The notes under the pieces: generated by a model | Database searches by the model: none | What the model saw: only the letters and a program-made list of their open reading frames with translations | What the model was told of the DNA's origin: nothing | Position numbers and translations under genes: made by a program | In this document: piece by piece, positions 39,046 through 49,514 of the stretch | Position numbering within the stretch: the stretch's first letter is position 1 | How the letters are laid out: each line of letters begins with the position of its first letter | From: Oceanobacillus saliphilus | GTDB lineage: Bacteria > Bacillota > Bacilli > Bacillales > Amphibacillaceae | Assembly: GCF_023522835.1 (NCBI RefSeq) | Contig: NZ_JALCZU010000002.1 | Location: forward strand, 1 to 64,000 | Direction of reading: 5' to 3' | Length of the DNA: 64,000 nucleotides

Positions 39046-39074
39046 AAAGATGGCTCCCATTGGGAACCATCTGT
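39046..39074 (-). terminator. Terminator of tkt
   Basis: Minus strand: AGATGGTTCCC and GGGAGCCATCT form a stem followed by TTTTAT, just beyond the stop. Confidence 0.88.
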
Positions 39075-39078
39075 ATTT

Positions 39079-41082
39079 TTAGTTTAGTACTTTTTCTACA
39101 TGGTTTACTACATTTTCTACGGTAAACCCATATTCTTCCATTACTTTTTCACCATTCGCTGAAGCGCCGAAACGATCAATTCCAATGATTGCACCCTGAT
39201 CTCCAACATAACGTGCCCATCCAAATGATGAAGCCATTTCAATACCCACACGTGCTTTAACTTGCGGTGGAATCACTTCATTTTTGTATGACTCATCCTG
39301 TTGTTCGAAACGATCCCATGAAGGCATGCTTACTACTCTTACATCGATTCCTTTCTCTTTCAGGGCTTTTTGCGATTCTATAGCAAGCTGTACTTCAGAA
39401 CCTGTAGCAAGTAATAATGCATCTGGGGTTTCTTTTTCAGATGCACTTACAACATAAGCACCTTTTTTAACACCTTCATACGCATTCTCTTTTGTACCCT
39501 CAAGATTAGGCAGATTTTGTCTTGTCAAGACTAAAGCAGTTGGCTGATCTTTGGATTCTACAGCAAGTCTCCAAGCTGCTTGTGTTTCGTTTCCATCTGC
39601 AGGTCTAATCAATGATAAGCCTGGGATGACACGTAAAGCTGCCAAGTGTTCCACTGGTTCATGTGTTGGGCCATCTTCCCCTACAGCAATAGAATCATGT
39701 GTAAACACATAGGTTACAGGAACATTCATGATAGAAGCTAAACGGATTGAAGGTCTTAAGTAGTCACTGAATACAAAGAAAGTACCAGCAAATACTTTTA
39801 ATCCACCATGTAAAGCCATCCCATTCAAGGCTGCGCCCATAGCATGCTCACGTACACCAAACCAGATATTTCTGCCTGAATAATCTTTGCGGGAGAAATC
39901 AGCTTCACCGTTCATTGTTGTTTTATTGGAACCTGCTAAATCAGCACTTCCTCCAAAGAAATTAGGTACTGATTTCGCAATCGCATTGAGAACCTCTCCT
40001 GAAGATGCACGAGTTGCCAACGCTTTATCTTCCGGCTGGTAAACTGGAAGGTCTTTTTCCCAACCAGCAGGAAGTTCGCCTTTCAATGCAAGTTCAAACT
40101 CTTGGGCAAGCTCTGGATATTTTTCTTTATAATTCTCAACTAATGAATTCCATTGAGCTTCTTTTTCAGCACCATTTTTTACGATTTTTTCATTGAAGTC
40201 ATCATAAACTTCTTCAGGTACATGAAAATCTTCATGTGTCCATTTGTAATACTCTTTTGTCAACTTCACTTCATCCAATCCAAGTGGAGCACCGTGAGAG
40301 GAAGCGGAAGCAGATTTATTTGGCGAACCATAACCGATGATTGTTTTAATCTCAATCAAAGTAGGTTGTTCTGTATTTGCTTGTGCTTCTTTAATTGCTT
40401 TTCTAATTTCATTCAGATCGTTGCCGTCTTCCACTTGAATGACCTGCCATCCATAAGCTTTAAAACGTTGATCTGTATTATCAGAGAAGGAACGGTTTAA
40501 TTCACCGTCAAGCGAGATATCATTTGAATCGTATAATGCAATTAATTTTCCTAAACCTAAATGTCCAGCTAATGAAGCTGCTTCGTGTGAGATGCCTTCC
40601 ATCAAATCTCCATCACTGACTAAGGCATATGTATAATGGTCCACAACAGCCATGTCATCTTTGTTAAATTTAGCTGAAAGATGAGCTTCAGCCATAGCCA
40701 TACCGACTGACATAGCGATACCTTGTCCAAGTGGTCCAGTTGTCGCTTCAACACCATCTGTATGGTTTACTTCAGGATGTCCAGGTGTTTTTGAATCCCA
40801 TTGACGGAAGTTTTTCAAATCATCGATTGTGACATTATAGCCGGATAAGTGCAATAAGCTGTACAACAGCATGGATCCATGTCCAGCAGATAGTACAAAT
40901 CTATCTCTATTAAACCATTTTGAACTTTTCGGATTGTGATTCATAAAATCTGTCCAAAGCGTATATGCCATTGGTGCTGCACCCATAGGTAATCCCGGGT
41001 GACCTGAATTTGCTTTTTCTATTGCATCAATAGACAATGTACGAATCGTATTAACTGATAACTGTTCGATCTTTTCTGACAT
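39079..41082 (-). CDS. tkt: Transketolase
   Basis: 667-residue thiamine-diphosphate enzyme of the pentose phosphate pathway. Seen are the N-terminal [16 protein letters not shown], the ThDP motif [34 protein letters not shown] split over about 150-190, the [18 protein letters not shown] segment of the pyrimidine domain and [20 protein letters not shown]. The start at 41082 follows AAAGGAG. It is between ynzC and sirA, as in B. subtilis. Confidence 0.96.
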   Translation of the reverse strand: MSEKIEQLSVNTIRTLSIDAIEKANSGHPGLPMGAAPMAYTLWTDFMNHNPKSSKWFNRDRFVLSAGHGSMLLYSLLHLSGYNVTIDDLKNFRQWDSKTPGHPEVNHTDGVEATTGPLGQGIAMSVGMAMAEAHLSAKFNKDDMAVVDHYTYALVSDGDLMEGISHEAASLAGHLGLGKLIALYDSNDISLDGELNRSFSDNTDQRFKAYGWQVIQVEDGNDLNEIRKAIKEAQANTEQPTLIEIKTIIGYGSPNKSASASSHGAPLGLDEVKLTKEYYKWTHEDFHVPEEVYDDFNEKIVKNGAEKEAQWNSLVENYKEKYPELAQEFELALKGELPAGWEKDLPVYQPEDKALATRASSGEVLNAIAKSVPNFFGGSADLAGSNKTTMNGEADFSRKDYSGRNIWFGVREHAMGAALNGMALHGGLKVFAGTFFVFSDYLRPSIRLASIMNVPVTYVFTHDSIAVGEDGPTHEPVEHLAALRVIPGLSLIRPADGNETQAAWRLAVESKDQPTALVLTRQNLPNLEGTKENAYEGVKKGAYVVSASEKETPDALLLATGSEVQLAIESQKALKEKGIDVRVVSMPSWDRFEQQDESYKNEVIPPQVKARVGIEMASSFGWARYVGDQGAIIGIDRFGASANGEKVMEEYGFTVENVVNHVEKVLN

Positions 41083-41227
41083 AGTTGTTGCTCCTTTCAT
41101 TTTAAGGAAATAAAGTATCCACTTACATTCTATTATGAAACAGCGTTTGCAACAAGTGATTTAGCTTAATTAGTTTTTCACCCAAATTAATTATAATTCA
41201 TTAATCACTCATTTATATTAGTATCTC

Positions 41228-41461
41228 CTAATGTTTTTTATTTCTATCCTGTAGATCTCGTACTTTTTGCGGTGTAACATCTTTTCCTTCAGGATCAATA
41301 ACTGTCATCCCTTTAAACTGATTTTTGAAAGAACTTCTGACGTTATTCAAATATTCCTGTCTCAGTTTTTTTTGTTCCTCTTTTTCATTATCTGTTAAGC
41401 CTACATCTTTTGCTTTTTTTGCCAATATATTTATTCGCTCCAGTTTTTCTTTTGCTAGCAT
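41228..41461 (-). CDS. ynzC: DUF896 family protein YnzC
   Basis: 77-residue helical protein; the N-terminal ERINILAKKAKDVGLTDNEKEEQKKLRQEYL is the DUF896 signature. In B. subtilis the gene belongs to the LexA-controlled yneA-yneB-ynzC operon, and the order here is the same. Function unknown. A terminator and a repeat between it and yneB may limit read-through. Confidence 0.93.
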   Translation of the reverse strand: MLAKEKLERINILAKKAKDVGLTDNEKEEQKKLRQEYLNNVRSSFKNQFKGMTVIDPEGKDVTPQKVRDLQDRNKKH

Positions 41462-41488
41462 TTATTACCCTCCAGGTAAATTTAATTG

Positions 41489-41558
41489 GAAAACTAAGGT
41501 TTAGCCGAGCCTTTCCGTGACAGCCTTAGTTACATGAAAGCAGGTTGGTGAGTCTATA
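41489..41558 (-). repeat. Dispersed structured repeat, family II, copy 2
   Basis: Reverse-complement relative of 7819-7906. On the minus strand it shares AACTAAGGCTGTCAC and a preceding AAGTATA...CTGC...CAT stretch. Outer bases AACTAAGG and CCTTAGTT (41494-41531 region) are complementary, so it too can fold. A fragment of the same motif (GTGCAACTAAGG on the minus strand) occurs near 43600. Confidence 0.5.
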
Positions 41559-41575
41559 CTTTTTTAGCCAAAATT

Positions 41576-41608
41576 AAAAAGGCTGGAATGATATCTTCCT
41601 GCCTTTTT
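41576..41608 (-). terminator. Terminator after yneB
   Basis: AAAAAGGC and GCCTTTTT with inner GGAA/TTCC arms form a hairpin 26 bases after the yneB stop, with T-rich ends on both strands. Confidence 0.7.
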
Positions 41609-41633
41609 ATCCTACTCTACCGCCATGGGATAT

Positions 41634-42429
<796 letters not shown>

Positions 42430-42525
42430 TTATGCGGTTATGATAATCGAAAAGTATAGAAAACCTAATGATAACGCAAAAGCAACCAAATAAAAAGCAT
42501 CCGTTTTTGAAATTTTTTCAAACAT
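42430..42525 (-). CDS. 31-residue SOS-controlled membrane peptide in the yneA position
   Basis: ATG at 42525 follows a strong AAGGAGG with an eight-base gap. The product starts MFEKISKTDAFYLVAFALSL and ends FLYFSIIITA: a short polar N-terminus and one transmembrane helix. The gene is divergent from lexA and leads to yneB-ynzC, exactly where B. subtilis has yneA, an SOS division inhibitor with a membrane helix plus a LysM domain. No LysM sequence is present here. The promoter at 42573-42602 has a LexA box in its spacer. By analogy (inference) it may inhibit division, like the short SOS peptide SidA of Caulobacter. It may also be a truncated gene, see 42349-42429. Confidence 0.7.
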   Translation of the reverse strand: MFEKISKTDAFYLVAFALSLGFLYFSIIITA

Positions 42526-42549
42526 GTTATAGTCCTCCTTACATTTTTT

Positions 42550-42563
42550 AGAACTATTGTTCG
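42550..42563. promoter_or_regulatory. lexA: LexA box 1
   Basis: AGAACTATTGTTCG: both half-sites GAAC and GTTC perfect with four bases between, matching the Gram-positive SOS box CGAACnnnnGTTCG. It lies between the SOS peptide promoter and its ATG. Confidence 0.88.
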
Positions 42564-42572
42564 CTTACCAAA

Positions 42573-42602
42573 AGTATACTATCGAACATATGGTCTTGTC
42601 AA
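42573..42602 (-). promoter_or_regulatory. Promoter of the SOS peptide-yneB-ynzC operon
   Basis: Minus strand: -35 TTGACA (42597-42602), 18-base spacer, -10 TATACT (42573-42578). LexA box 2 fills the spacer, so repressor binding would exclude RNA polymerase. Confidence 0.82.
42583..42596. promoter_or_regulatory. lexA: LexA box 2
   Basis: CGAACATATGGTCT: one mismatch in the right half (GGTC for GTTC). It lies exactly between the -35 and -10 of the minus-strand promoter. Confidence 0.82.
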
Positions 42603-42610
42603 CAATTTTC

Positions 42611-42624
42611 AGAACGAATGTTTG
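42611..42624. promoter_or_regulatory. lexA: LexA box 3, at the lexA promoter
   Basis: AGAACGAATGTTTG: GAAC plus GTTT, one mismatch. It lies about 13 bases upstream of the lexA -10 TATAAT (42637-42642), so it covers the -35 region and fits autorepression. Confidence 0.78.
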
Positions 42625-42686
42625 CTTCTTGATGAATATAATGGTAAACTATCATTAGTAAATCCTATGTGAGAGGTGATTAATAG

Positions 42687-43310
42687 ATGACAAAACTTTC
42701 AAAAAGACAACAAATGATTCTTGATTTTATAAAAAGTGAAGTTAAACAAAAGGGTTATCCACCATCCGTCCGGGAAATAGCAGTCGCTGTCGGTCTTGCT
42801 TCCAGTTCGACCGTTCATGGCCATCTTGAAAGAATAGAGAGCAAAGGGTTTATACGCAGAGACCCTACCAAGCCAAGAGCAATCGAAATTATCGACCAGA
42901 ATGATGATAACCACACCCCTAAAGAAGAGGCACGCTACGCACCGGTGATTGGAAAAGTTACTGCCGGTATTCCAATTACGGCTGTTGAAAATATTGAAGA
43001 GTTCATTCCACTGCCCAGCTCCACTGCCGGTCCTGATGACAATCTATTTGTCCTTGTAATTGATGGTGAGAGTATGATAGAAGCAGGAATTCTTGATGGC
43101 GATATGGTAATTGTTAAACAGCAAAACACCGCCGATAACAGTGATATTGTTGTCGCTATGACTGAAGATAATGAGGCAACCGTTAAAAGATTCTTCAAGG
43201 AGAAAGGTCACATCCGGCTGCAACCGGAAAATGCCACAATGGAACCGCTGATATACTCAAATGTGACTATATTGGGGAAAGTAATTGGATTGTACAGAAA
43301 TATTCATTAA
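42687..43310 (+). CDS. lexA: SOS repressor LexA
   Basis: 207-residue repressor. The N-terminal winged helix-turn-helix ([20 protein letters not shown], then [24 protein letters not shown] split over 25-48) binds SOS boxes. The self-cleavage bond is Ala93-Gly94 in KVTAGIPI, and the catalytic dyad is Ser129 (DGESM) and Lys167 (ATVKRF). Three SOS boxes lie in the divergent promoter region. It marks the end of the conserved yne-type synteny; the glnA region often found beyond it is absent. Confidence 0.96.
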   Translation: MTKLSKRQQMILDFIKSEVKQKGYPPSVREIAVAVGLASSSTVHGHLERIESKGFIRRDPTKPRAIEIIDQNDDNHTPKEEARYAPVIGKVTAGIPITAVENIEEFIPLPSSTAGPDDNLFVLVIDGESMIEAGILDGDMVIVKQQNTADNSDIVVAMTEDNEATVKRFFKEKGHIRLQPENATMEPLIYSNVTILGKVIGLYRNIH

Positions 43311-43312
43311 TA

Positions 43313-43353
43313 AAAAGAGAGGCTTCACCATTTATTGGTAAATCCTCTCTTTT
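43313..43353 (+). terminator. Terminator of lexA
   Basis: AAAAGAGAGG (43313-43322) pairs with CCTCTCTTTT (43344-43353) around a loop with further ACCA/TGGT pairing, immediately after lexA. Confidence 0.88.
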
Positions 43354-43463
43354 GGTTTGAACAATAACGAGAAGCGCTGCTCCATATATTATATTGTCAA
43401 TAAAGAATTATATTTCAAGTACACGGAGCAAGAAGCTATGCAAAAGCATATTGGAAAACAACC

Positions 43464-43604
43464 ATGAAACGACTGCTTGAACTATCCGAAGTAGGAGCTA
43501 CTGCAGTTCGCAATCACTATTACAGGAGCCTCGTTGAATGTACCGGGTGGAATGCTAGCCTAAAACTGACCTACTATCAGAGAGGCCTTCATTCTAATCC
43601 TTAG
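43464..43604 (+). other. Unrecognised 46-codon open frame at the synteny break
   Basis: An ATG-started frame reading KRLLELSEVGATAVRNHYYR and ending QRGLHSNP. No convincing ribosome site and no family recognised; it could be a remnant of a larger gene. The surrounding 43354-43689 holds an interrupted inverted repeat (GCTCC near 43380 with GGAGC near 43425) and a fragment of repeat family II near 43600, but no other gene. Confidence 0.25.
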
Positions 43605-43689
43605 TTGCACTTTAGGCAGTCCATTAGTTTAATCTAATTAAGAAGCACGAAATCCCTTTTGATATAGACATCGCTCTTCTAGCAATCAA

Positions 43690-44682
43690 TTATTTCACTA
43701 ATACATTTTTGTTAATATGATAGGTTGGTAATTTACCTTGAGCAACTTCAATTACATTCATTATTGCTTTTTGTCTGATTTCCTTAAATGCATCTTCTGA
43801 ATACCAAGCTGCATGTGGGGTTAAAACTACTTGATCTAAAGTTCTTAATATATGATCAGATGGAAGTGGTTCTTTCTCTGTTACATCAAGGAATGCCCCA
43901 GCTATCTTGTTTTCTTTTAATGCCTCAATCAGTGCCACCTCATCAATGATTGGACCTCTAGCAGTATTTATAATATAGGCATTTCTTTTCATCATATTCA
44001 GTTCTTCTACACCTACTAGATGATAAGTATCTTCAATTAATGGAACATGAACTGAAACAAAATCACAATTCCTCATAATCTCTTCTACAGTTGCTTTAAC
44101 TACTTTATCCCTTTTCATTGTATCCCCATCTACAAATGGGTCATATGCATACACTTGATATCCAATTACATTTAGTTTCTCAGCTAGTCTCCTAGGAATT
44201 TTTCCGTAACCTAGTAATCCTACAGATGCTTTACTAGAGCGAAGTGGAATAGCTACTTGTTTAAAGTCCCACTGTCCTTTTCTTGTCATATAATTATATG
44301 GTATCAAGCGACGTGCAGCTGAAAGAATACTGGCTAACGCATGATCAGAAACCTCATCAACACAATAATCATTTACATTTGCAACCATCGTATTTGCTTC
44401 GGTAGCTGCATCAACATCAACCATATTTATTCCGATACCATAACGTGAAACTATTTTCAAATTCGGTGCTTCCTTTAATATTTCCTTGTCAATATTTGCA
44501 TACATAATGATTATTGCATCTGAATTTTTAGCAGCATTTACAATTTTAGATTTATCATGTGATTGTAAAATTGATAACTCTATTGGTTGTTCACTAGTTG
44601 TATATGAGGCTACAATTTCTTCTTCTATATTTGTATCTTCCCATTCGTGATCAATTATCGTTACTTTAAATGGTGTTGTCAT
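43690..44682 (-). CDS. D-2-hydroxyacid dehydrogenase (CtBP-like)
   Basis: 330-residue NAD-dependent oxidoreductase of the D-isomer 2-hydroxyacid family, C-terminal-binding-protein branch. The nucleotide site is VGLLGYGKIPRRLAEKL (about 154-170). Catalytic residues are the arginine of NTARGPIID (about 240), the glutamate of DVTEKEPLP and the histidine of VLTPHAAWYS (about 290). As last gene of the TRAP-aldolase operon it probably oxidises an imported 2-hydroxy acid to a 2-oxo acid, or runs in reverse. Specificity is not readable. Confidence 0.85.
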   Translation of the reverse strand: MTTPFKVTIIDHEWEDTNIEEEIVASYTTSEQPIELSILQSHDKSKIVNAAKNSDAIIIMYANIDKEILKEAPNLKIVSRYGIGINMVDVDAATEANTMVANVNDYCVDEVSDHALASILSAARRLIPYNYMTRKGQWDFKQVAIPLRSSKASVGLLGYGKIPRRLAEKLNVIGYQVYAYDPFVDGDTMKRDKVVKATVEEIMRNCDFVSVHVPLIEDTYHLVGVEELNMMKRNAYIINTARGPIIDEVALIEALKENKIAGAFLDVTEKEPLPSDHILRTLDQVVLTPHAAWYSEDAFKEIRQKAIMNVIEVAQGKLPTYHINKNVLVK

Positions 44683-44708
44683 TTTTTCTCCTCCTTGTGT
44701 TCACCATG

Positions 44709-45980
44709 TTATATGAGAAATAAAGATAAACTTGGAATATAAGTTATAAGTAATAGTGTTATGATTAGGATAATAAAAGGTGGAATGATCGCTATCGATA
44801 ACCTCTCAATTTTTAATTTTGAGATACTCGAAGCAACAAATAAATTTAACCCAAGTGGTGGTGTAATAAACCCTAAACTTAAGTTAACAATCATAATAAT
44901 ACCAAAGTGAATAGGATCAATCCCTAATCCAGTTGCCAATGGCAATAGAATCGGAGTCAAAATAATTACCGCAGCAATGGTTTCCATAAATGTACCTACA
45001 ATAAGTAATAATATATTTATTAAAAGTAAAAATATAATTGGATTTTCGGTAATACCCATAATAGTTGTTGCAATTTGATTTGGTATTTGTTCCAATGCTA
45101 AAATACGTCCAAATACAGCCGCTGCCGCCACAATAATCATAATTGAACCAGTAGTCAATGATCCCTGATAAATTACAGAAAACATTTCTCTCCATTTTAA
45201 TTCCTTATAAATCAATCCACTCAGAACAAATGCATAAACCACAGCTACTACCCCTGCTTCAGTTGGTGTGAAAACGCCACCATAGATACCACCTAAAATC
45301 ATAACAGGCATTAGAATAGCACCTTTACCTTGATTCAACATTTTAAGACGCTCTTTCCATGATGATTTCTCGGAAACAGCAAAATTATTCTTTTTAGAAT
45401 GAAAAACTGCCCATATAATGAGACTTAGCCCCATCATGATACCTGGCACAATACCAGCAATAAACAAATTACCAATTGATACGTTAGCAGATACACCATA
45501 AACTACCAATGGAATACTAGGAGGAATAACAATACCAATCGTACCCGCTGCAGCTATTAGTGCAGTAGAAAAAACTCTACTATATCCCCTAGAAACCATT
45601 GCTGGAATCATAATGGTTCCAATTGCAGCTACTGTGGCAGGACCTGATCCAGAAATAGCTGAAAAAAACATTGCTGTCAGGATTGCTGCAATTGCAAATC
45701 CACCTTGGAAATGCCCTACAAAACTACTTGCAATCTTAAATAAGCGCTCAGAAATCCCACCTCTCCCCATTAATGCACCAGCTAAAATAAAGAAAGGAAT
45801 AGCCATTAATGGAAAGGAATCATTTGCTGTTATTAAAACCTGTGTTATTAGGTTAATAGGCATTGAAATGTCACTAACTAGAACCGTAAATAAACTAGCA
45901 ATTAAAAGTGCAAATCCTACCGGTACAGATAGTAATAGCAAAATAATTAAAGTTCCAAACAATATAATTGATGGACTCAT
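44709..45980 (-). CDS. dctM: TRAP transporter large permease DctM
   Basis: 423-residue membrane protein with about twelve hydrophobic segments. FSAISGSGPATVAAIGTIMIP (about 110-130) and the PPLGLNLFVASS motif near the C-terminus are DctM signatures. It carries the transport pathway of a sodium-driven, binding-protein-dependent uptake system for organic acids. Its start overlaps the dctQ stop (ATGA), so translation is coupled. Confidence 0.93.
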   Translation of the reverse strand: MSPSIILFGTLIILLLLSVPVGFALLIASLFTVLVSDISMPINLITQVLITANDSFPLMAIPFFILAGALMGRGGISERLFKIASSFVGHFQGGFAIAAILTAMFFSAISGSGPATVAAIGTIMIPAMVSRGYSRVFSTALIAAAGTIGIVIPPSIPLVVYGVSANVSIGNLFIAGIVPGIMMGLSLIIWAVFHSKKNNFAVSEKSSWKERLKMLNQGKGAILMPVMILGGIYGGVFTPTEAGVVAVVYAFVLSGLIYKELKWREMFSVIYQGSLTTGSIMIIVAAAAVFGRILALEQIPNQIATTIMGITENPIIFLLLINILLLIVGTFMETIAAVIILTPILLPLATGLGIDPIHFGIIMIVNLSLGFITPPLGLNLFVASSISKLKIERLSIAIIPPFIILIITLLLITYIPSLSLFLI

Positions 45981-46480
45981 AGTATTGGTCCCTCCTCTTC
46001 CATCTCCTTATCATCTTCTTTCCATAGATTGAGCGATGTTTGAATTAATCGTAAAGATGCAAAGAGGAAACCTATAGGCAATGATAAATATACAACCCAC
46101 ATCGGGATTTGGAGTGTAGCTGAATTTTGACCAAAGCCCATCATATTATCCACTAATAAATACCCTTGATATGTAAAGAAAATAAAAATTCCAAACAGCA
46201 AAATATATACAAATTGTCTTAATGCTTTTTGTGTTGCTATCGGGAGCCTATCTATCACAATATCAATACTTATGTGGGCTTTATCTGAAAATCCAATCCC
46301 AATAGATAAAAAGATTAACCAAATAAATAAATACCTTGCCGCTTCCTCCGTCCCAGTCATCGCATCACCCATTACATACCTTGTAAATACCTGTATGAAA
46401 ATTAATACCACCATGATAATCATACTTAGTGTTATCAACACTTTTTCAAAATGATTTAGAATTGACTTAAGGTATCTCAT
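45977..46480 (-). CDS. dctQ: TRAP transporter small permease DctQ
   Basis: About 167 residues with four transmembrane segments and the DctQ hallmark FTRYVMGDAMTGTEEAARYLFIWLIFLSIG split across about 33-62, with the conserved E-E-x-x-R. The ATG at 46480 is preferred over one five codons upstream whose AGG is too close. It partners dctM and the DctP binding protein. Confidence 0.9.
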   Translation of the reverse strand: MRYLKSILNHFEKVLITLSMIIMVVLIFIQVFTRYVMGDAMTGTEEAARYLFIWLIFLSIGIGFSDKAHISIDIVIDRLPIATQKALRQFVYILLFGIFIFFTYQGYLLVDNMMGFGQNSATLQIPMWVVYLSLPIGFLFASLRLIQTSLNLWKEDDKEMEEEGPIL

Positions 46481-46550
46481 ATAGATTTTCACCATCCATC
46501 CTATGTATGAAGATAACTAGGCAGTCGTTTACTACCTAGTTATCCTTAGG

Positions 46551-47576
46551 TTATTGATTTAATTCACCCATTAAATCATCAAAGAGTTCTTGACCTGCTT
46601 TTTCAGCAATTTCCTCATAAACGACTTCCATTTTAGATTTGAAACCAGCTTTTTCTTCTTCAGTCAATTCAACGACTTCCATTCCTTCATCTACTAATAA
46701 CTGAAGTGCCGCCGCTTCATCATTTGCAGATAATTGACGGTTATATTCACGTGACTCTAATGCTGCATCGAATACAACTTGTTGTAAATCCTCTGGTAAA
46801 CTATCATAAAAAGTTGGACTAATAATTACTGGCCATGGAGAATACATATGCTCAGTTAATGTCAAGTAATCTTGTACTTCATAATATTTCATGTTATACA
46901 TTAATGCTAATGGTGTTTCTTGTGCATCGACTGTACCTTGCTGTAATGCAGAATAAAGCTCATTAAATGCTATTGGTGTTGCATTTACACCTGCTGCATT
47001 CCATGCTTCAACCTGTAATGGATTTTCCAATGTACGCATTTTAATACCACCCAAATCATCAGTAGATGAGACAGGTCTTACATTATTTGTAAAGTGACGG
47101 AATCCATTCTCCCAATATACCAAACCTTTTAAGCCATTTTCCTCTAATGAATCTAATACTTTTTGCCCGACTTCTCCATCTAAAACACGATGAGCTGTTT
47201 CTGCATCTGGAAATAAATATGGTAGATCCCATAAAAGCATTTCATTTGAAAATGATGCTAATGGCGCACTTGAAGGCGCTGCCATTGTTAGGTTACCTAA
47301 TTGAATTGCCTCTATCATTTCTCTCTCTCCACCAAGCTGGCTGTTCGGATAGATTTCAACCTCAATACGACCATCACTATTTTCCTCAACTAACTCTTTA
47401 AACTTTTCGAACGAAGCGTTTTGAAAGTTATCTTGTGAAGCTGCGTGACCTGCTTTAATCACAAATGTTTCACCATCACTTGCTTCAGCGCCATTATCTC
47501 CAGAAGTTTCACTTGAACAAGCTGCAATCATAACCGACATACCTACTACCATGATTAAAAAGAGTATCTTTTTCAT
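46551..47576 (-). CDS. dctP: TRAP transporter solute-binding lipoprotein DctP
   Basis: 341 residues: signal peptide with lipobox MIAAC (Cys20), then a DctP-type binding domain (AGHAASQDNFQNASFEKFKEL, GGEREMIEAIQLGNLTMAAP). The ligand-carboxylate arginine region is probably GGIKMRTLENPLQVEAWNAAG (about 155-175). It captures the substrate outside the cell. Genes of catabolism on both sides suggest the ligand is a hydroxy or oxo carboxylic acid, which is inference. Confidence 0.92.
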   Translation of the reverse strand: MKKILFLIMVVGMSVMIAACSSETSGDNGAEASDGETFVIKAGHAASQDNFQNASFEKFKELVEENSDGRIEVEIYPNSQLGGEREMIEAIQLGNLTMAAPSSAPLASFSNEMLLWDLPYLFPDAETAHRVLDGEVGQKVLDSLEENGLKGLVYWENGFRHFTNNVRPVSSTDDLGGIKMRTLENPLQVEAWNAAGVNATPIAFNELYSALQQGTVDAQETPLALMYNMKYYEVQDYLTLTEHMYSPWPVIISPTFYDSLPEDLQQVVFDAALESREYNRQLSANDEAAALQLLVDEGMEVVELTEEEKAGFKSKMEVVYEEIAEKAGQELFDDLMGELNQ

Positions 47577-47591
47577 ATTTAAACTTCCCCC

Positions 47592-48614
47592 TTAGCTCTT
47601 GTTTATTTTTTCTTTAGCCAATTCCTGTGCTACCCCGATAATCCAATCTTCTTGTCCACCAACTGCACCCATCTCTGAAACTTTTGTTAAGATGTCACGT
47701 GGATCTACACCATATTCTTTTCCAGCTCTTTCTGCAAATAGGAGAAAGCTAGAATAGACGCCTGTATATCCAAGTGTCAGACTTAATCGATCAATTTGAA
47801 CTGGTCTTTTCATCATTGGTTTCATCACATATTCAGCAGCATCCATCACTTTATATAAATCTACTGCATGTGGAATATCTAATTTATTCATTACTGCAAC
47901 AAGTTGCTCTAGAGAGGCATTCCCAGCTCCAGCACCCATTCCGGCTAAGCTAGCGTCTATTCTATCTGCTCCTTCTTCTATTGCAACAATTGAATTGGCT
48001 ACACCGAGTGAGAGGTTATTGTGTGCATGAAAACCAACTTTTGTATGTAAGTTTTCTTTAAATAACGATACTCTACTTCTTACATCATCCATTGTTAATG
48101 CACCCGCAGAATCCACTACATAAATAGTTCCTGCTCCATATGATTCCATTTTTTTAGCTTCTTCAAGTAATAATTCAGGCTTTGTACGATGTGACATCAT
48201 CAAAAATCCAACTGTATCCATCCCTAAATCTATTCCTGCTTTAATATGTTGTTCAGAAACATCTGCTTCTGTGCAATGTGTTGCTACACGAACTACTGAT
48301 GCACCCCATTCTCTTGCATTATTTAAGTGTTCGATTGTACCTATTCCAGGAACTAAAAGTACTCCAATTTTTGCGTTTTTTGCATTTTTCACTGCGGTGG
48401 TAATAATGTCCTTTTCTGTTTCTTTAGAGAAACCATATTGAATGGAGCTACCGCCTAATCCATCTCCATGTGTGGCTTCAATAATATCAACACCTGCATC
48501 GTCAATTAGTTTTGTTAGTTGGGCAATTTGCTCTACTGAATATTGATGGGAAATGGCATGCATTCCATCACGTAATGTTACATCATTAAAAACTATTTTG
48601 TTTGATTGTGTCAT
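47592..48614 (-). CDS. dmpG: 4-hydroxy-2-oxovalerate aldolase
   Basis: 340-residue DmpG/MhpE-type aldolase that cleaves 4-hydroxy-2-oxovalerate to pyruvate and acetaldehyde using a divalent metal. The metal and substrate motif [15 protein letters not shown] (about 12-26), [24 protein letters not shown] and the metal HxH of [12 protein letters not shown] (about 193-204) are present. It overlaps the upstream aldehyde dehydrogenase by four bases, consistent with the channelling complex of this pair. Here there is no meta-cleavage dioxygenase beside it, unlike aromatic pathways. Confidence 0.92.
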   Translation of the reverse strand: MTQSNKIVFNDVTLRDGMHAISHQYSVEQIAQLTKLIDDAGVDIIEATHGDGLGGSSIQYGFSKETEKDIITTAVKNAKNAKIGVLLVPGIGTIEHLNNAREWGASVVRVATHCTEADVSEQHIKAGIDLGMDTVGFLMMSHRTKPELLLEEAKKMESYGAGTIYVVDSAGALTMDDVRSRVSLFKENLHTKVGFHAHNNLSLGVANSIVAIEEGADRIDASLAGMGAGAGNASLEQLVAVMNKLDIPHAVDLYKVMDAAEYVMKPMMKRPVQIDRLSLTLGYTGVYSSFLLFAERAGKEYGVDPRDILTKVSEMGAVGGQEDWIIGVAQELAKEKINKS

Positions 48615-49513
48615 TGTGATACTCCTTTCGTTACCATCGAATCCGTCATAACTTCAGCTGTCTTTACCGCAGCAGATGTAATGATATCTAAGTTACCTGA
48701 GTACTTCGGAAGGAAGTCTCCGTTTCCTTCTACTTCGACTGCAACAGTTACAATATTATCTTTTATAACTGGATCTGCTTTAAAGCGATATCCTTTCACA
48801 TAGCTTTGTACAACTTCAAGCATGTCGTTTAATCTTTGCAAGATATTTTGATGTATCTCATCAGAGTATTCCGATATTTTTACGTAAATTGTATTTCTCA
48901 TTAAAATAGGAGGTTCAGCAGGATTTAAAACTATAATTGCCTTTCCTTCTTTTGCTCCACCAACTTCTTTTAAAGCCCTGGCAGTGGTTTCCGTAAATTC
49001 ATCAATGTTTTGACGAGTGCCTGGTCCAGCACTTTTACTTGAAATAGATGCAACAATTTCCGCATATTCTACTTCGACTACATCCGAAATTGCCTTGACC
49101 ATAGGAACAGTTGCTTGTCCTCCACATGTAACCATGTTAACGTTATCCAATTCCTCAATATTATGAGTATCTAAACTTACAGAAGGTACCATAAACGGTC
49201 CAACAGCTGCTGGAGTCAAATCAATTGCCTTCTTCCCTAGTCTTTTAAGAATAGGTGCGTTATATGTATGCGCCTTTGCAGAAGTAGCTTCAAACACAAT
49301 ATCAGCTAAATGCGCTTGCTCTGCAAATCCATCTATCCCAGTATATATAGGAACTAATCCATGTTCTTTAGCTAATGCTAACCCTTTTGAATTTGAGTCA
49401 ATCCCAATCATTACGGTTGGTTCCAGTTTGTCACTTCTTAATAACTTATACATTAAGTCTGTACCAATATTTCCTGATCCAATAATCGCACACTTTACTT
49501 TTTCGGTTGCCAT
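48611..49513 (-). CDS. dmpF: Acetaldehyde dehydrogenase (acylating)
   Basis: 300-residue DmpF/MhpF-type enzyme that oxidises acetaldehyde with NAD and CoA to acetyl-CoA. It has the Rossmann start [18 protein letters not shown], catalytic cysteine in [13 protein letters not shown] (Cys130) and the [20 protein letters not shown] block. Length and motifs fit the aldolase-linked short enzyme rather than EutE types. It is second in the operon, coupled to gntR upstream and dmpG downstream. Confidence 0.93.
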   Translation of the reverse strand: MATEKVKCAIIGSGNIGTDLMYKLLRSDKLEPTVMIGIDSNSKGLALAKEHGLVPIYTGIDGFAEQAHLADIVFEATSAKAHTYNAPILKRLGKKAIDLTPAAVGPFMVPSVSLDTHNIEELDNVNMVTCGGQATVPMVKAISDVVEVEYAEIVASISSKSAGPGTRQNIDEFTETTARALKEVGGAKEGKAIIVLNPAEPPILMRNTIYVKISEYSDEIHQNILQRLNDMLEVVQSYVKGYRFKADPVIKDNIVTVAVEVEGNGDFLPKYSGNLDIITSAAVKTAEVMTDSMVTKGVSQ

Positions 49514-49514
49514 T

